Shown one piece after another: positions 25,438-35,468 of a stretch of DNA of 62,286 nucleotides (within the stretch, counting starts at the first letter, position 1; every line of letters starts with the position of its first letter). Location of the stretch: assembly GCA_021782815.1 (NCBI GenBank), contig JAJXUO010000013.1, positions 1 through 62,286 on the forward strand, in the 5' to 3' direction. Below the pieces are notes generated by a model, which saw nothing but the letters and a program-made list of their open reading frames with translations, had not been told where the DNA came from and ran no database searches. The stretch is from Pseudomonadota bacterium. Its GTDB lineage: Bacteria; Pseudomonadota; Alphaproteobacteria; Rhodospirillales; Magnetospirillaceae. The translations under genes were made by a program, and so were the position numbers.

Positions 25438-25617
25438 TATACCAAATTGCAGTGATCGGAACCGATCACTGCACCCTCATACGCCGGGCGGGTTTCTCCG
25501 AAACCCTTGGCGTCGTGCCTGATGGCGCGCTTTGCCTCACCGCGCCATCAGGCGCGCATCGCCTTGCTCCTAACCGGCGTCGCGATGAGTCAAACTCATC
25601 GCGACTTGGTATTATAC
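25438..25617 (-). repeat. Multi-hairpin intergenic repeat, family 1, copy C (longest)
   Basis: This is the longest copy, in inverted orientation. It has the GCAGTGATCGG/CCGATCACTGC stem, GGGTTTC/GAAACCC, CCTGATGGCGCG/CGCGCCATCAGG, and a fourth stem GCGATGAGT-CAA-ACTCATCGC at its far end. It occupies the gap between the small protein gene and the convergent TPR gene and could act in both 3' ends. No coding sequence is seen. Confidence 0.82.
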
Positions 25618-25645
25618 CGGTCGGCACTTGATTCGACCCAACGGG

Positions 25646-27298
25646 TCATATCATTGGCCGGGCGGTATTAACCAGCGGCAGGGAACCTGCCGCCGCCGCC
25701 CTGAGATCCCCCAGCACCTCGCGGATCAGCCCGGCCCAGCCGCCCTTGCCGCCGCGATAAAGGCGGGCGTGGGGATACCAGGCGCTTTGGCTGCCCTCTC
25801 CCCAGCGATAATCGATCTGGCCCGGCGCCAGCAGAATCCACACCGGCTTGCCCATGGCGCCGGCCAGATGGGCCACCGAGGTGTCGACGGTGATGACCAG
25901 ATCAAGCGCGGCGATGGCCGCCGCCGTCTGCTGGAAATCGGTCAGATGCGGCGACAGATCGGTGATGGGATGCGACGCCGTCGCCAAGTGTTCGGCCACC
26001 TCGCCCTTTTGCAGGCTGAACAGGGCCACGCCCTCGGCCTCGCCCAATTGCGCCATCTGCTCCAGGGTGCAGGAGCGACGATTGAGCATGCGGCGGGAAT
26101 AGACCTCGCCATGGGCCCGGCGCGAAGCCCAGGTCAGTCCCACCTTGAGGCGGGTGCCGGGGGGCGTCAGCAGCTCGCGGGTCACCAGGGCGGGCGGGGT
26201 GGGCAGGTAGGGCACGGAGCCTTCGAGGAAGGCGCGGTCGCAGCCCAGAACCAGCGGCAGGCTGACCAGGGGAATGGTGAAATCGCAAGGGGGGAAGGCG
26301 CCGTCGGTCACCAGGCTGAGGGTTTGGTCCACCCCCTTGGCCTGGGCCAGCAGCCGTTCCAGGCCGTTGTGGCATTCCAGGATCACCGTGCCGCCGCATC
26401 CCTCGAGGGCGGCCAGAAAGCGGGCGTGCTGGATCATATCGCCGAATCCCTGTTCGGCGGTGACCAGCAGGGTCTTCCCGGTCAAGGGTTCGCCGGTCCA
26501 GCGCGGCGCCGCGATCTCGGGGGCGCGGACATGCCCTGATTTCAGCCGCCATTCCGCTTCACGGTAGCCGCGCGCGTAGTCGTGGCGCAGCAACAGCACG
26601 GTGGAGAGATTGGCGTGGGGCAGGGGCAGGTCGGGCGCCAGGGCGATGGCCCGTTCGTAATGCTGGATGGCCTGCTCCACATCGCCCTGGGCCTGATGCA
26701 GCACGGCCAGACTGCTGTGAATGCCGGGCACGTCGCCGCAGAGGACGTGGCTGAGCTCCATCAGGGTGATGGCCTCGTTGGTTTTCAGCTCGGCGGCCAG
26801 TTCGGCGGCCAGCATGCAACAGAGATCCACCCGCGCCGGATAGGCGGCGATGGAAGACACCAGCAGCAACTGCGCCTTGTAATGCTGGCCGATGTCGCTG
26901 AACATCAGGGCCAGCCGCTGGGCGATATCGGGGTGGGGGCCATGACGGCGGATGCCCTCGATCATCACCTGAATGGCGGCGGGCATCAGGCCGATGGCGG
27001 CCAGGCTGTTGGCGTGATCGATGCGCAGCAGCAGATTGTCGGGCTGGCGTTCGGCGGCCCGGCCGATCATGGCGGTGCCCACTTCGCGGTGTCCCAGCTG
27101 GAACAGCGAAATGCCTTCCATATAATCCAGCACCGGATGCTGGTTGCCCCGTGCCCGCAAGTCCCGGCACAGGGTCACGCAGGTGTCGAACTGATGGGCG
27201 TCGAGGGCGGCGCGGGGCCGGTGCAGATCGTCCTGATCGGTTTGGAGGGTGAGGGGGGCTGGCTGGGACGGGGAAACGGGTCCGGCGGTGCTGGTCAT
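25646..27298 (-). CDS. TPR protein with C-terminal GT9-like domain
   Basis: A 550-residue protein. Residues about 20-260 form TPR repeats (e.g. AIQHYERAIALAPDLPLPHA). The rest resembles a GT9-like domain, with TAEQGFGDMIQHARFL and LVITVDTSVAHLAGAMGKP. It is a paralogue of the protein at 13591-15123 by architecture and motifs. It lies between fliS and flagellin 4 on the opposite strand. Glycosylation of flagellin is the most likely role by context; no experiment is implied. Confidence 0.75.
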   Translation of the reverse strand: MTSTAGPVSPSQPAPLTLQTDQDDLHRPRAALDAHQFDTCVTLCRDLRARGNQHPVLDYMEGISLFQLGHREVGTAMIGRAAERQPDNLLLRIDHANSLAAIGLMPAAIQVMIEGIRRHGPHPDIAQRLALMFSDIGQHYKAQLLLVSSIAAYPARVDLCCMLAAELAAELKTNEAITLMELSHVLCGDVPGIHSSLAVLHQAQGDVEQAIQHYERAIALAPDLPLPHANLSTVLLLRHDYARGYREAEWRLKSGHVRAPEIAAPRWTGEPLTGKTLLVTAEQGFGDMIQHARFLAALEGCGGTVILECHNGLERLLAQAKGVDQTLSLVTDGAFPPCDFTIPLVSLPLVLGCDRAFLEGSVPYLPTPPALVTRELLTPPGTRLKVGLTWASRRAHGEVYSRRMLNRRSCTLEQMAQLGEAEGVALFSLQKGEVAEHLATASHPITDLSPHLTDFQQTAAAIAALDLVITVDTSVAHLAGAMGKPVWILLAPGQIDYRWGEGSQSAWYPHARLYRGGKGGWAGLIREVLGDLRAAAAGSLPLVNTARPMI

Positions 27299-27539
27299 GG
27301 TGTCGGCCTGTGGCGGCAGCCCCCGGTTCCGGGGCCGGTCAATTGGAAAAACGCCCTTGAGGTGTGTTGGTGATCCAACCCTGGCACAGCTTGCACGCCG
27401 TTCCTTAAAAAAGAAGAAAGATTGTGCTTTTTCGCGCCTGTTTGCGCCGCCTGACCCGTATCACACAACGAGTGAGCTGCAAAAAGGTTTGGACTAGCCA
27501 TCCGGAACCTGTGGCCACCGGCATAAACAGGAGGTAAGC

Positions 27540-28361
27540 ATGCCTGTCATTTCGACAAACACAGCCGCGAATTCCGCGCTGAACTATTTGAATAACAACT
27601 CAAGTCAGGAATCCGGACTGCTGTCCCAGTTGGCATCCGGATCCCGTATCACCCAGGCGTCGTCCGACGCCGCGGGTCTGGCCATCGGCACCCAGCTGCA
27701 GGCCAGCGTCACCACCTATACCCAGGATCAGACCAACGTTTCGCAAGGCTCGGCCATCCTGCAGACCGCCGACGGCGCCCTGGCCCAGATCAGCAACATC
27801 CTGCAGCGCATGATGTCGCTGGCCACCGAAGCGGCCTCGGGCCAGGTGACCAACACCCAGCGTTCGCAGGACATCAATACCGAATACACGCAGCTGCAGT
27901 CGGAAATCACCAGCATCGTCAGCAGCACCAAATATGCCGGCCAGACCGTGCTGTCGGGCTCGTTCCTGAGCAACGTGAAGTTCCTGGTGGGCACCACCAG
28001 CGCCGACACCATCAGCGTCAGCGTCAGCAGCGTGTCGTTGTCCGGCCTCGGGATCACCGGCTCGGTGAAGACCTCGACCACGGCGCTGACGGCCATCACC
28101 AATCTGAACTCGGCCATCAACACCATCTCGAAGGACCGGGCTCAGATCGGCGCCTACGAATCGCGCTTCAACTTCAGTCTGCAGGATATTCAAACCAACG
28201 TGCAGAACATCTCCTCGGCGCAGTCGGTGATCATGGATGCCGACGTGGCCCAGGTGAAGTCCCAGCTGTCGTCGGTGGACGTCAAGACCCAGGCGGCCGT
28301 GGCCGCGCTGACCCAGGCGTCGCAGCTGCCGTCGGAACTCTTGAAGCTGATCCAGGGCTGA
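27540..28361 (+). CDS. Flagellin 4
   Basis: A 273-residue flagellin, nearly identical to flagellins 1 and 2. The first codons use different synonymous triplets (AACTATTTGAATAACAAC) before the DNA converges on the other copies, a pattern suggesting gene conversion over the body of the gene. The ribosome-binding site CAGGAGGTAAGCATGC is the same as for flagellin 2. Confidence 0.95.
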   Translation: MPVISTNTAANSALNYLNNNSSQESGLLSQLASGSRITQASSDAAGLAIGTQLQASVTTYTQDQTNVSQGSAILQTADGALAQISNILQRMMSLATEAASGQVTNTQRSQDINTEYTQLQSEITSIVSSTKYAGQTVLSGSFLSNVKFLVGTTSADTISVSVSSVSLSGLGITGSVKTSTTALTAITNLNSAINTISKDRAQIGAYESRFNFSLQDIQTNVQNISSAQSVIMDADVAQVKSQLSSVDVKTQAAVAALTQASQLPSELLKLIQG

Positions 28362-28428
28362 TCGGCCTGAAGGCTTTGCGGACCGGCTGGAAACGGGGAA
28401 ATGCTTACCGGCTTGGCTTGAAGAGGAT

Positions 28429-28475
28429 GGGAACGCGGAGCGGATGGGGCGCCATCCGTCCCGCGTTCCCGTTTA
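28429..28475 (+). terminator. Long hairpin after flagellin 4
   Basis: GGGAACGCGG (28429-28438) pairs with CCGCGTTCCC (28461-28470), and CGGATGG with CCATCCG inside it, giving about 17 bp with a small internal loop. GTTTA follows. It is the likely end of the flagellin 4 transcript, 68 bp after its stop. Confidence 0.7.
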
Positions 28476-28495
28476 CCCAAGACACTTTGGGAAGC

Positions 28496-28618
28496 CAGGA
28501 GGTAAGCATGCACCTGCTGCCATCCGGTGCCGGCCAAGGCACCGGGAAGAACCGGAAAGACCGGCGAGGCCAATCGTCGGTTTTTTCCGGTCCCGTGTTT
28601 GGGTGCCCTCAGAATTAG
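28496..28618 (+). other. Orphan flagellin-type ribosome-binding site with a 36-codon reading frame
   Basis: CAGGAGGTAAGCATGC at 28496-28511 is identical, 16 of 16 bases, to the translation start of flagellins 2 and 4. Here it opens a 36-codon frame (28508-28618) that shows no similarity to flagellin and ends in TAG. It may be the remnant of a deleted flagellin gene or a short leader peptide. A terminator-like hairpin lies inside the frame. Confidence 0.5.
28558..28586 (+). terminator. Rho-independent terminator candidate
   Basis: ACCGGCGA and TCGTCGGT form an 8-bp stem with one G-U pair, a 6-nt loop (GGCCAA), and a run of six T. It lies inside the short frame at 28508-28618 and 122 bp or more before the second fliS. 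Confidence 0.55.
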
Positions 28619-28740
28619 CAGCTTATTCTTAGGAATTCGTTAAGTGTGGCGGGTGCATGATCCTGAAAGATCGCCGTGCCCCACGAGTCTGTTTTGCGCG
28701 CGTTTAGGCGCAGGGGGCGGCCAGACGGGAGCACCATGCC

Positions 28741-29130
28741 ATGACCAATGTCTCTCAGAACGCGGCCGCCGCCGACAGCCTGGAATCCTCGCCGGTTGCC
28801 GTGGTCAAGCTCTACGACACCATTATGCTGCATATCAACCGCGCCGGCGCCGCCGCCAGCACCGGTGATTATCAGACCCAGTTCACCGAAGTGATGAACG
28901 CCACCCGTATCATCGACGGCCTGAACCGCTGCCTGGATATGGACCAGGGCGGCCGCACGGCCCAGTCGCTGCGCGACATGTACGAGGCGGTGAGCCGCGC
29001 CCTGTTGCGTTCCGTGGGCAAGACCAGCGGCGCCGAGGCCTGCCAGCGCCTGGTGGGCGCCGTGGCCGAAACCCGCGACGCCTGGGCCACCATTGCCGGC
29101 GTGCCGCTGTTGAAGCCCGAAATGCTGTAA
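28741..29130 (+). CDS. Flagellin export chaperone FliS-like, copy 2
   Basis: A 129-residue protein with the FliS pattern VVKLYDTIMLHINRAG and TRIIDGLNRCLDMDQGG, diverged from the copy at 24699 chiefly at both ends. It lacks the N-terminal NxYxxN...T motif of classical FliS. It heads the run of small genes leading to fliO-fliP. It may serve a subset of flagellins or another type III substrate. Confidence 0.85.
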   Translation: MTNVSQNAAAADSLESSPVAVVKLYDTIMLHINRAGAAASTGDYQTQFTEVMNATRIIDGLNRCLDMDQGGRTAQSLRDMYEAVSRALLRSVGKTSGAEACQRLVGAVAETRDAWATIAGVPLLKPEML

Positions 29131-29204
29131 GCTCCGGCCGGACCGGCCGCCCCGCGGCAACAAACGGGGGCTGGTCCTGATCCTTTAACAAGGAGACGGC
29201 AGGC

Positions 29205-29546
29205 GTGACGCAAAAGGAACCTCCTCCGGATCCCGGCCACAGGCGGCATATCGCCGTGGCGCTGTCCTATTCCCCCGAACGGGGGGACGACGCGCCGAAA
29301 GTGATCGCCAGCGGCCGTGGCGCCGAGGCCGAACAGATCCTCGATCTGGCGTTCCGGCAGGGCGTGAAGGTGCGCGAGGATCCCGATCTCGCCGAAATTC
29401 TGGCGGCGGTCGAGATCGACGCGGTGATTCCCTTGAGCGCCTTTGTCGCGGTGGCGGAGATTCTGAAATACGTCTACAGCGCCAATCATCAGCCGGTGCC
29501 GCCGCCCTTTCGCGACGGTGGCCGTACACAGGAGCCAATGCCATGA
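29205..29546 (+). CDS. FlhB C-terminal-domain homologue (FhlB-like)
   Basis: A 113-residue protein with GTG start after AAGGAG. IAVALSYSPERGDDAPKVIA, REDPDLAEIL, IPLSAFVAVAEILKYVY match the cytoplasmic domain of FlhB, the export switch, but the NPTH autocleavage motif and all membrane segments are absent. Such stand-alone proteins occur in other flagellate bacteria and can partly replace the cleaved FlhB fragment. Its stop overlaps the next start as ATGA. Confidence 0.82.
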   Translation: MTQKEPPPDPGHRRHIAVALSYSPERGDDAPKVIASGRGAEAEQILDLAFRQGVKVREDPDLAEILAAVEIDAVIPLSAFVAVAEILKYVYSANHQPVPPPFRDGGRTQEPMP

Positions 29547-29821
29547 CGACAGCCGCGGAAACCCGTGAGGAACTGGAAAAGGTGTCCTCCCTGGTGCTGG
29601 CCGCCCGCCGTCTGCTGGCCACCGGCGCCCTGGTGGATCTGTCGGTCCTGCGCGACCGGGTCGGCGCCTTGTGCGGCGCCGTGCAAAGCATGCCGCGCGA
29701 AGATGGCCGCAGCCTGGCCGAACAGATGCTGGGACTGATCCGCCGGCTGGACGGCCTGGCCGCCGACCTGCGCGACCATATGCGCTCCCTGAACGAACGC
29801 CGGGACGGCGGCAAGGCCTGA
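29543..29821 (+). CDS. Small helical protein of unknown function, flagellar operon
   Basis: A 92-residue, mostly helical protein (EELEKVSSLVLAARRLLATG, RSLAEQMLGLIRRLDGLAADL) without membrane segments. Its ATG overlaps the FhlB-like stop (ATGA), and fliO begins 6 bp after its end, so it is tightly coupled to flagellar export genes. It could be a chaperone or assembly factor; I do not recognise a family. Confidence 0.7.
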   Translation: MTTAAETREELEKVSSLVLAARRLLATGALVDLSVLRDRVGALCGAVQSMPREDGRSLAEQMLGLIRRLDGLAADLRDHMRSLNERRDGGKA

Positions 29822-29827
29822 GCCGTG

Positions 29828-30115
29828 ATGGACTGGAACATCTATCTGCGTACCCTGCTGGCCCTGGTCTTCGTCCTTGGGCTGATTTCCCTGCTCACCT
29901 GGGCGGCACGCCGCTACGGCTTTGGCGGCATGCCGCGCTCATTGGGCAAAACGCGCCGTCTACAGGTGGTGGAAAGCTTAGGCCTGGATCATCGCCGCCG
30001 CCTGGTGCTGGTGCGGCGCGACGGGATGGAGCATCTTCTTCTGCTGGGCGCGACGGGGGATTTAGTGGTAGAGAACGCCATCGTCGGAGCGGAGCGGAAG
30101 GAAGAGGCGTCGTGA
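29828..30115 (+). CDS. fliO: Flagellar export apparatus protein FliO
   Basis: A 95-residue protein with one N-terminal membrane segment (about residues 6-25, LRTLLALVFVLGLISLLTW), followed by a basic stretch and a small beta domain with LQVVESLGLDHRRRLVLVRRDG, the typical FliO signature. It assists assembly of the FliP ring. Its stop overlaps the fliP start as GTGA. Confidence 0.88.
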   Translation: MDWNIYLRTLLALVFVLGLISLLTWAARRYGFGGMPRSLGKTRRLQVVESLGLDHRRRLVLVRRDGMEHLLLLGATGDLVVENAIVGAERKEEAS

Positions 30116-30849
30116 TCCATCTGAAGCGTTCGCTGTTCTGGACGGCCCTGGCGGCCGGACTGGTGGCGGCAGGTCCGGCCATGGCGCAGCAGTTCAACCT
30201 GGATCTGGGCGATGGCGCCTCCACCACCGGCCGCATCGTCGAACTGATCGCCCTGATGACGGTGCTGAGCCTGGCGCCGTCGATCCTGGTGATGGTCACC
30301 TCCTTCACCCGGATCGTGATCGTTCTCGGCTTTTTGCGTCAGTCTTTGGGCACGCAAGGCACTCCGCCCAACATGGTGATCATCAGCCTGGCCCTGTTCC
30401 TGACCGGCTTCGTCATGGCGCCGACCTTCGAGCAGGCCTACAATACCGCCATCGAACCCCTGATCGAGAACCGTATCGACGAAATGACCGCGTTCGGACT
30501 GGCGGTCAAACCATTCCAGGCCTTCATGCTGAAGCAGGTGCGGCCGCAGGATCTGAAGCTGTTTCTCGATCTTTCCCATGCGCCGCAGATCGCCAAACCC
30601 GCCGATGCGCCGCTGCAGGCGCTGGTTCCCGCCTTCATGATCAGTGAATTGCGCCGGGCTTTCGAGATGGGATTCCTGATCTTCCTGCCCTTCCTCATCA
30701 TCGACATGGTGGTGGCCTCGGTGCTGATGAGCATGGGTATGATGATGCTGCCGCCGGCCAGTATCTCGCTGCCGTTCAAGCTGATCTTCTTCGTGCTGGT
30801 GGATGGCTGGTATCTGGTGGCGGGCTCGCTGGTGCAAAGCTTCAACTGA
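30112..30849 (+). CDS. fliP: Flagellar type III export gate protein FliP
   Basis: A 245-residue protein with a signal peptide (LFWTALAAGLVAAGPAMAQ) and four membrane segments. SFTRIVIVLGFLRQSLGT and FEMGFLIFLPFLIIDMVVAS are the conserved FliP signatures. It forms the export gate with FliQ and FliR, which are not in this window. The start is a GTG overlapping the fliO stop. A strong terminator follows directly, so fliP ends the operon. Confidence 0.95.
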   Translation: MIHLKRSLFWTALAAGLVAAGPAMAQQFNLDLGDGASTTGRIVELIALMTVLSLAPSILVMVTSFTRIVIVLGFLRQSLGTQGTPPNMVIISLALFLTGFVMAPTFEQAYNTAIEPLIENRIDEMTAFGLAVKPFQAFMLKQVRPQDLKLFLDLSHAPQIAKPADAPLQALVPAFMISELRRAFEMGFLIFLPFLIIDMVVASVLMSMGMMMLPPASISLPFKLIFFVLVDGWYLVAGSLVQSFN

Positions 30850-30851
30850 TA

Positions 30852-30884
30852 AAAAAACGCCGCGCGGAGGGCGCGGCGTTTTTT
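30852..30884 (+). terminator. Rho-independent terminator after fliP
   Basis: AAAAAACGCCGCGC, a short GGAGG loop, then GCGCGGCGTTTTTT: a GC-rich 8-bp stem flanked by A-run and T-run, so it could work in both directions between fliP and the convergent gene at 30902. Confidence 0.93.
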
Positions 30885-30901
30885 GGGAGATCCGTTCCCG
30901 A

Positions 30902-31381
30902 TCAGGCGTGCGGTCGCGGCGTGTTGCGCCGGGCGATCACCTCGATGCGTTTCAGCAGCAAGGGATCGATCTGGTTGCTGAGCTGGCGGTCGTCCAGGGT
31001 GGGGCGGAACCAGTCCATTACGCCGTCATCGCCGTCGAAAGCCCGATCCAGGGCCTCGTCGCTGAGATCGTTCATGTAGAGATTGGCGGCCTGTATCCGT
31101 TGCTGCAGTCCGACGCGGCACAGGGCGTCGGCCACATCCTGGCATTCGCTCAAATCGTCGTGCGCGAACAGGGTGGGCCACATCACCCGGCGGCTGCCGG
31201 GCAGGGTGGTGAGCAGCAGCCCCATAACCAGCAGGGTGGGCTGGACCACGCCGCCCTGGGCGGCGGCTCCCAGACCGGAGGCCTGGGCCGGGTCGAGAGC
31301 CAAAAGGGCGATGGTGGTGAGGGTGACGCCGGCAAGGACGGCGGCGCCGTCGAACAGAGTGGCTGTAAAGCGACGGGACAT
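30902..31381 (-). CDS. Membrane protein of unknown function
   Basis: A 159-residue protein with two hydrophobic segments in the first half (about residues 10-30 and 47-62) and a soluble, acidic C-terminal half (DLSECQDVADALCRVGLQ..., DRQLSNQIDPLLLKRIEVIARR). No family is recognised. Codon use is like the neighbours. It stands alone between fliP and recA. The 216 bp upstream to recA hold the recA-side hairpin and no gene. Confidence 0.6.
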   Translation of the reverse strand: MSRRFTATLFDGAAVLAGVTLTTIALLALDPAQASGLGAAAQGGVVQPTLLVMGLLLTTLPGSRRVMWPTLFAHDDLSECQDVADALCRVGLQQRIQAANLYMNDLSDEALDRAFDGDDGVMDWFRPTLDDRQLSNQIDPLLLKRIEVIARRNTPRPHA

Positions 31382-31551
31382 GGCGGCCTCCCTCGATGTC
31401 GATTGATCTGAGGAAAAGCATGCCGGATCGCTCCGGACGTCTCAATCAGCCGGAAGCATGGCCGCACCACGCGAAGGATAGCCCCCTGTCCGAAAGGACA
31501 AGAACGATGGATGTGCCATGGGGAGCATGGGGGCGGGAGGGCTTATACCAC

Positions 31552-31592
31552 CCGTGCTCCGCTCCACCCGAAAGGGGCGGAACGGAGCACGG
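31552..31592 (-). terminator. Hairpin after recA
   Basis: CCGTGCTCCG (31552-31561) pairs perfectly with CGGAGCACGG (31583-31592), with an inner partial stem around CCCGAAAGGGG. It begins 5 bp after the recA stop. No T-tract is present, so termination strength is uncertain. Confidence 0.6.
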
Positions 31593-31597
31593 CGGGA

Positions 31598-32671
31598 TTA
31601 TTCCTCCACCACGCCGTCCTGGTCGCCGGGGCCGCCCGACATGGCGTCGGCGACGATGCCGGCATTCTGGCGGATGGCGGCCTCGATCTCGGCGGCCACG
31701 GCGGGATTTTCCTTGAGGAAGGTTTTGGCGTTCTCGCGGCCCTGGCCGACGCGCTGGGAATTGTACGAGAACCAGGCGCCCGATTTTTCCACCACCCCGG
31801 CCTTGACGCCGAGATCGATCAGTTCGCCGGTCTTGGAAATGCCTTCGCCGTACATGATGTCGAATTCCACCACCTTGAACGGCGGGGCCAGCTTGTTCTT
31901 CACCACCTTCACGCGGGTCTGGTTGCCCACCACCTCGTCCTTGTCCTTGATGGCGCCGATGCGGCGGATATCCAGGCGGACCGAGGCATAGAACTTCAGG
32001 GCGTTGCCGCCGGTGGTGGTTTCCGGGTTGCCGAACATCACGCCGATCTTCATGCGGATCTGGTTGATGAAGATCACCATGCAGTTGGACTTGGCCACGG
32101 TGGCGGTGAGCTTGCGCAGGGCCTGGCTCATCAGCCGGGCCTGCAGGCCCACATGGGAATCGCCCATTTCGCCTTCCAACTCGGCGCGCGGCACCAGGGC
32201 GGCCACCGAATCCACCACCAGCACGTCCACGGCGCCGGAACGCACCAGGGTGTCGGCGATTTCCAGGGCCTGCTCCCCGGCGTCGGGCTGGGAGATCAGC
32301 AACTCGTCCAGATTGACGCCCAGCTTGCGGGCGTAGATGGGGTCGAGGGCGTGCTCGGCGTCGACGAAGGCGCAGGTGCCGCCCTTTTTCTGGGCTTCGG
32401 CGATGACATGCAGGGTCAGGGTGGTCTTGCCCGAGCTTTCCGGGCCATAGACCTCGATGATGCGGCCGCGCGGCAGACCGCCGATGCCCAGGCCGACATC
32501 GAGGCCGAGGGATCCGGTGGAAATGGCGTCGATTTCCACCACCTCGCGGCTGCCCAGGCGCATGATGGAGCCTTTGCCGAAGGCCCGTTCGATCTGGGTC
32601 AGGGCGGCATCCAGAGCTTTTTGCTTATCCATCGTATCCTTGTCCACCAGACGAAGCGCAGTCTGAGTCAT
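31598..32671 (-). CDS. recA: Recombinase RecA
   Basis: A 357-residue protein of normal RecA length. [13 protein letters not shown] is the Walker A loop and [15 protein letters not shown] the Walker B region; the [17 protein letters not shown] block and an acidic C-terminus (GDQDGVVEE) are as expected. It forms filaments on single-stranded DNA for recombination and triggers LexA self-cleavage. A LexA box and a good sigma-70 promoter lie upstream. Confidence 0.99.
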   Translation of the reverse strand: MTQTALRLVDKDTMDKQKALDAALTQIERAFGKGSIMRLGSREVVEIDAISTGSLGLDVGLGIGGLPRGRIIEVYGPESSGKTTLTLHVIAEAQKKGGTCAFVDAEHALDPIYARKLGVNLDELLISQPDAGEQALEIADTLVRSGAVDVLVVDSVAALVPRAELEGEMGDSHVGLQARLMSQALRKLTATVAKSNCMVIFINQIRMKIGVMFGNPETTTGGNALKFYASVRLDIRRIGAIKDKDEVVGNQTRVKVVKNKLAPPFKVVEFDIMYGEGISKTGELIDLGVKAGVVEKSGAWFSYNSQRVGQGRENAKTFLKENPAVAAEIEAAIRQNAGIVADAMSGGPGDQDGVVEE

Positions 32672-32723
32672 GGTTGCAGTCCCTTGTTATTCCACGGTCG
32701 CGCCGACGATGCAATTGGCGAGC

Positions 32724-32751
32724 ATCGTACCAGCTTTGTTCCGCATGGCAA
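32724..32751 (-). promoter_or_regulatory. recA promoter
   Basis: Read on the minus strand: TTGCCA (-35, 32746-32751), 16-bp spacer, TACGAT (-10, 32724-32729), about 50 bp before the recA ATG. Confidence 0.7.
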
Positions 32752-32759
32752 GGGCAAAT

Positions 32760-32774
32760 GTTCTTACTTCGTTC
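32760..32774 (-). promoter_or_regulatory. LexA (SOS) box of recA
   Basis: GTTCTTACTTCGTTC is an exact match to the alphaproteobacterial LexA site GTTC-N7-GTTC, 8 bp upstream of the recA -35 hexamer. This supports SOS control of recA and the alphaproteobacterial assignment. Confidence 0.88.
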
Positions 32775-32776
32775 TA

Positions 32777-33715
32777 TCATCCCCACAGGATGTGCAGAAC
32801 GGTGCGCAGGGCGATGCCGGCGAAAGCTCCGGCCACGGCGGGTTTCCACACGCCGCTCACTCTTTTCCCCGCCGAGGCCAGGATGGCGACGCCGGGAAGA
32901 TCGAGGGGATGCAGCAGGAAGCCGATGCTGGCGTTCATCAACGGCACCGAGATCAGGCCGTGATGCACCATGGTCTGCATCACCGCCAGCATGGCGGTAC
33001 CCCCGGCCAGATATTTGGTGACCACGGGCAGCAGCAGCACCGGATCGATGCCGAGGCCGCTGAGGCCGGGGGCCAGCAGGCGGCTCAAGGCGGCGATGGC
33101 GCCGTACTGGCGCAGCGCGGTGACCGCCACCATGGCCAGCACCAGCATGGGCAGGGCGCCGATGGAGATGCGGAAGGCCTCGGCCCCAGCGCCGTTGATG
33201 ACCTCCAGGATGCCCTTGGGGCCGCTGCGGTGCTGGTGGTGCGGATGCTGGTCGGTAACGTGATCCTCGGTGGACAGCCGCCGTCCGCTGACATAGGTGG
33301 CGGCGGCGGCGGCGACCAGGCCGCCGGCCAGCGAGAACAGCCAGGTGCGGCCCAGATGCAGGCCGAAGGCGGCCATGGGCAATCCGGCATTGGCCTGGGC
33401 CATGGCCAGCACCATGGCGAAGGCGGCGGCGAGATGGCGGTCGGAGGCGCCGCGCTGCTCCATCATCGCCAGGGTGGCGATGGGGGCGGCGAAGCCCACG
33501 CAGCTGATTTGCAGGGCGGCGAAGACGGCCAGACCGCTCAGGCCGAAGGGGCGCAGCAACGGCGCCACCATATCCACCAGGCGGTCGAGCCAGCCCCAGT
33601 TTTCCACCAGCCGCATCGCCGACAGCATGACGATGGTGACCGGCAGCAGGATGTAAAGGGCGAGGTCGATACCGGCGCGGCCGGCGGGAAGAATGACGTC
33701 GGAGAGAATATTCAT
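32777..33715 (-). CDS. Gate-domain (nucleoside-recognition/SpmA-like) membrane protein
   Basis: A protein of about 312 residues with some eight hydrophobic segments. The repeated gate-domain pattern is seen as SCVGFAAPIATLAMMEQRG and VVTKYLAGGTAMLAVMQTM. The hydrophilic loop DQHPHHQHRSGPKG is histidine-rich and might bind metal. Such proteins are related to the gates of nucleoside and ferrous-iron transporters; the substrate is unknown. The start is set at MNILSDVILP; an in-frame extension of 32 codons is less likely. Confidence 0.72.
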   Translation of the reverse strand: MNILSDVILPAGRAGIDLALYILLPVTIVMLSAMRLVENWGWLDRLVDMVAPLLRPFGLSGLAVFAALQISCVGFAAPIATLAMMEQRGASDRHLAAAFAMVLAMAQANAGLPMAAFGLHLGRTWLFSLAGGLVAAAAATYVSGRRLSTEDHVTDQHPHHQHRSGPKGILEVINGAGAEAFRISIGALPMLVLAMVAVTALRQYGAIAALSRLLAPGLSGLGIDPVLLLPVVTKYLAGGTAMLAVMQTMVHHGLISVPLMNASIGFLLHPLDLPGVAILASAGKRVSGVWKPAVAGAFAGIALRTVLHILWG

Positions 33716-33875
33716 GGTGGTGCCATGGTGGCCGAGCCGGGAGGGGCGGGCAAGGCGGATAAAAGCATGGGGGGACACTCCAACCTTGAGGTAAGGGCCA
33801 TCCTGGGGCATTCTGCCTCCCTTTTAGGAGCTGTTGGACCGCTAGGCGGTTCCCCCAGAGATTCGATGGTCGGCC

Positions 33876-35467
<1,592 letters not shown>

Positions 35468-35468
<1 letters not shown>

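Noticed and set aside
28376-28632. Short protein genes after flagellin 4
   Set aside because: Frames of 60-80 codons cross a strong hairpin and lack similarity; only the 36-codon frame with the flagellin-type ribosome-binding site is listed as a curiosity.
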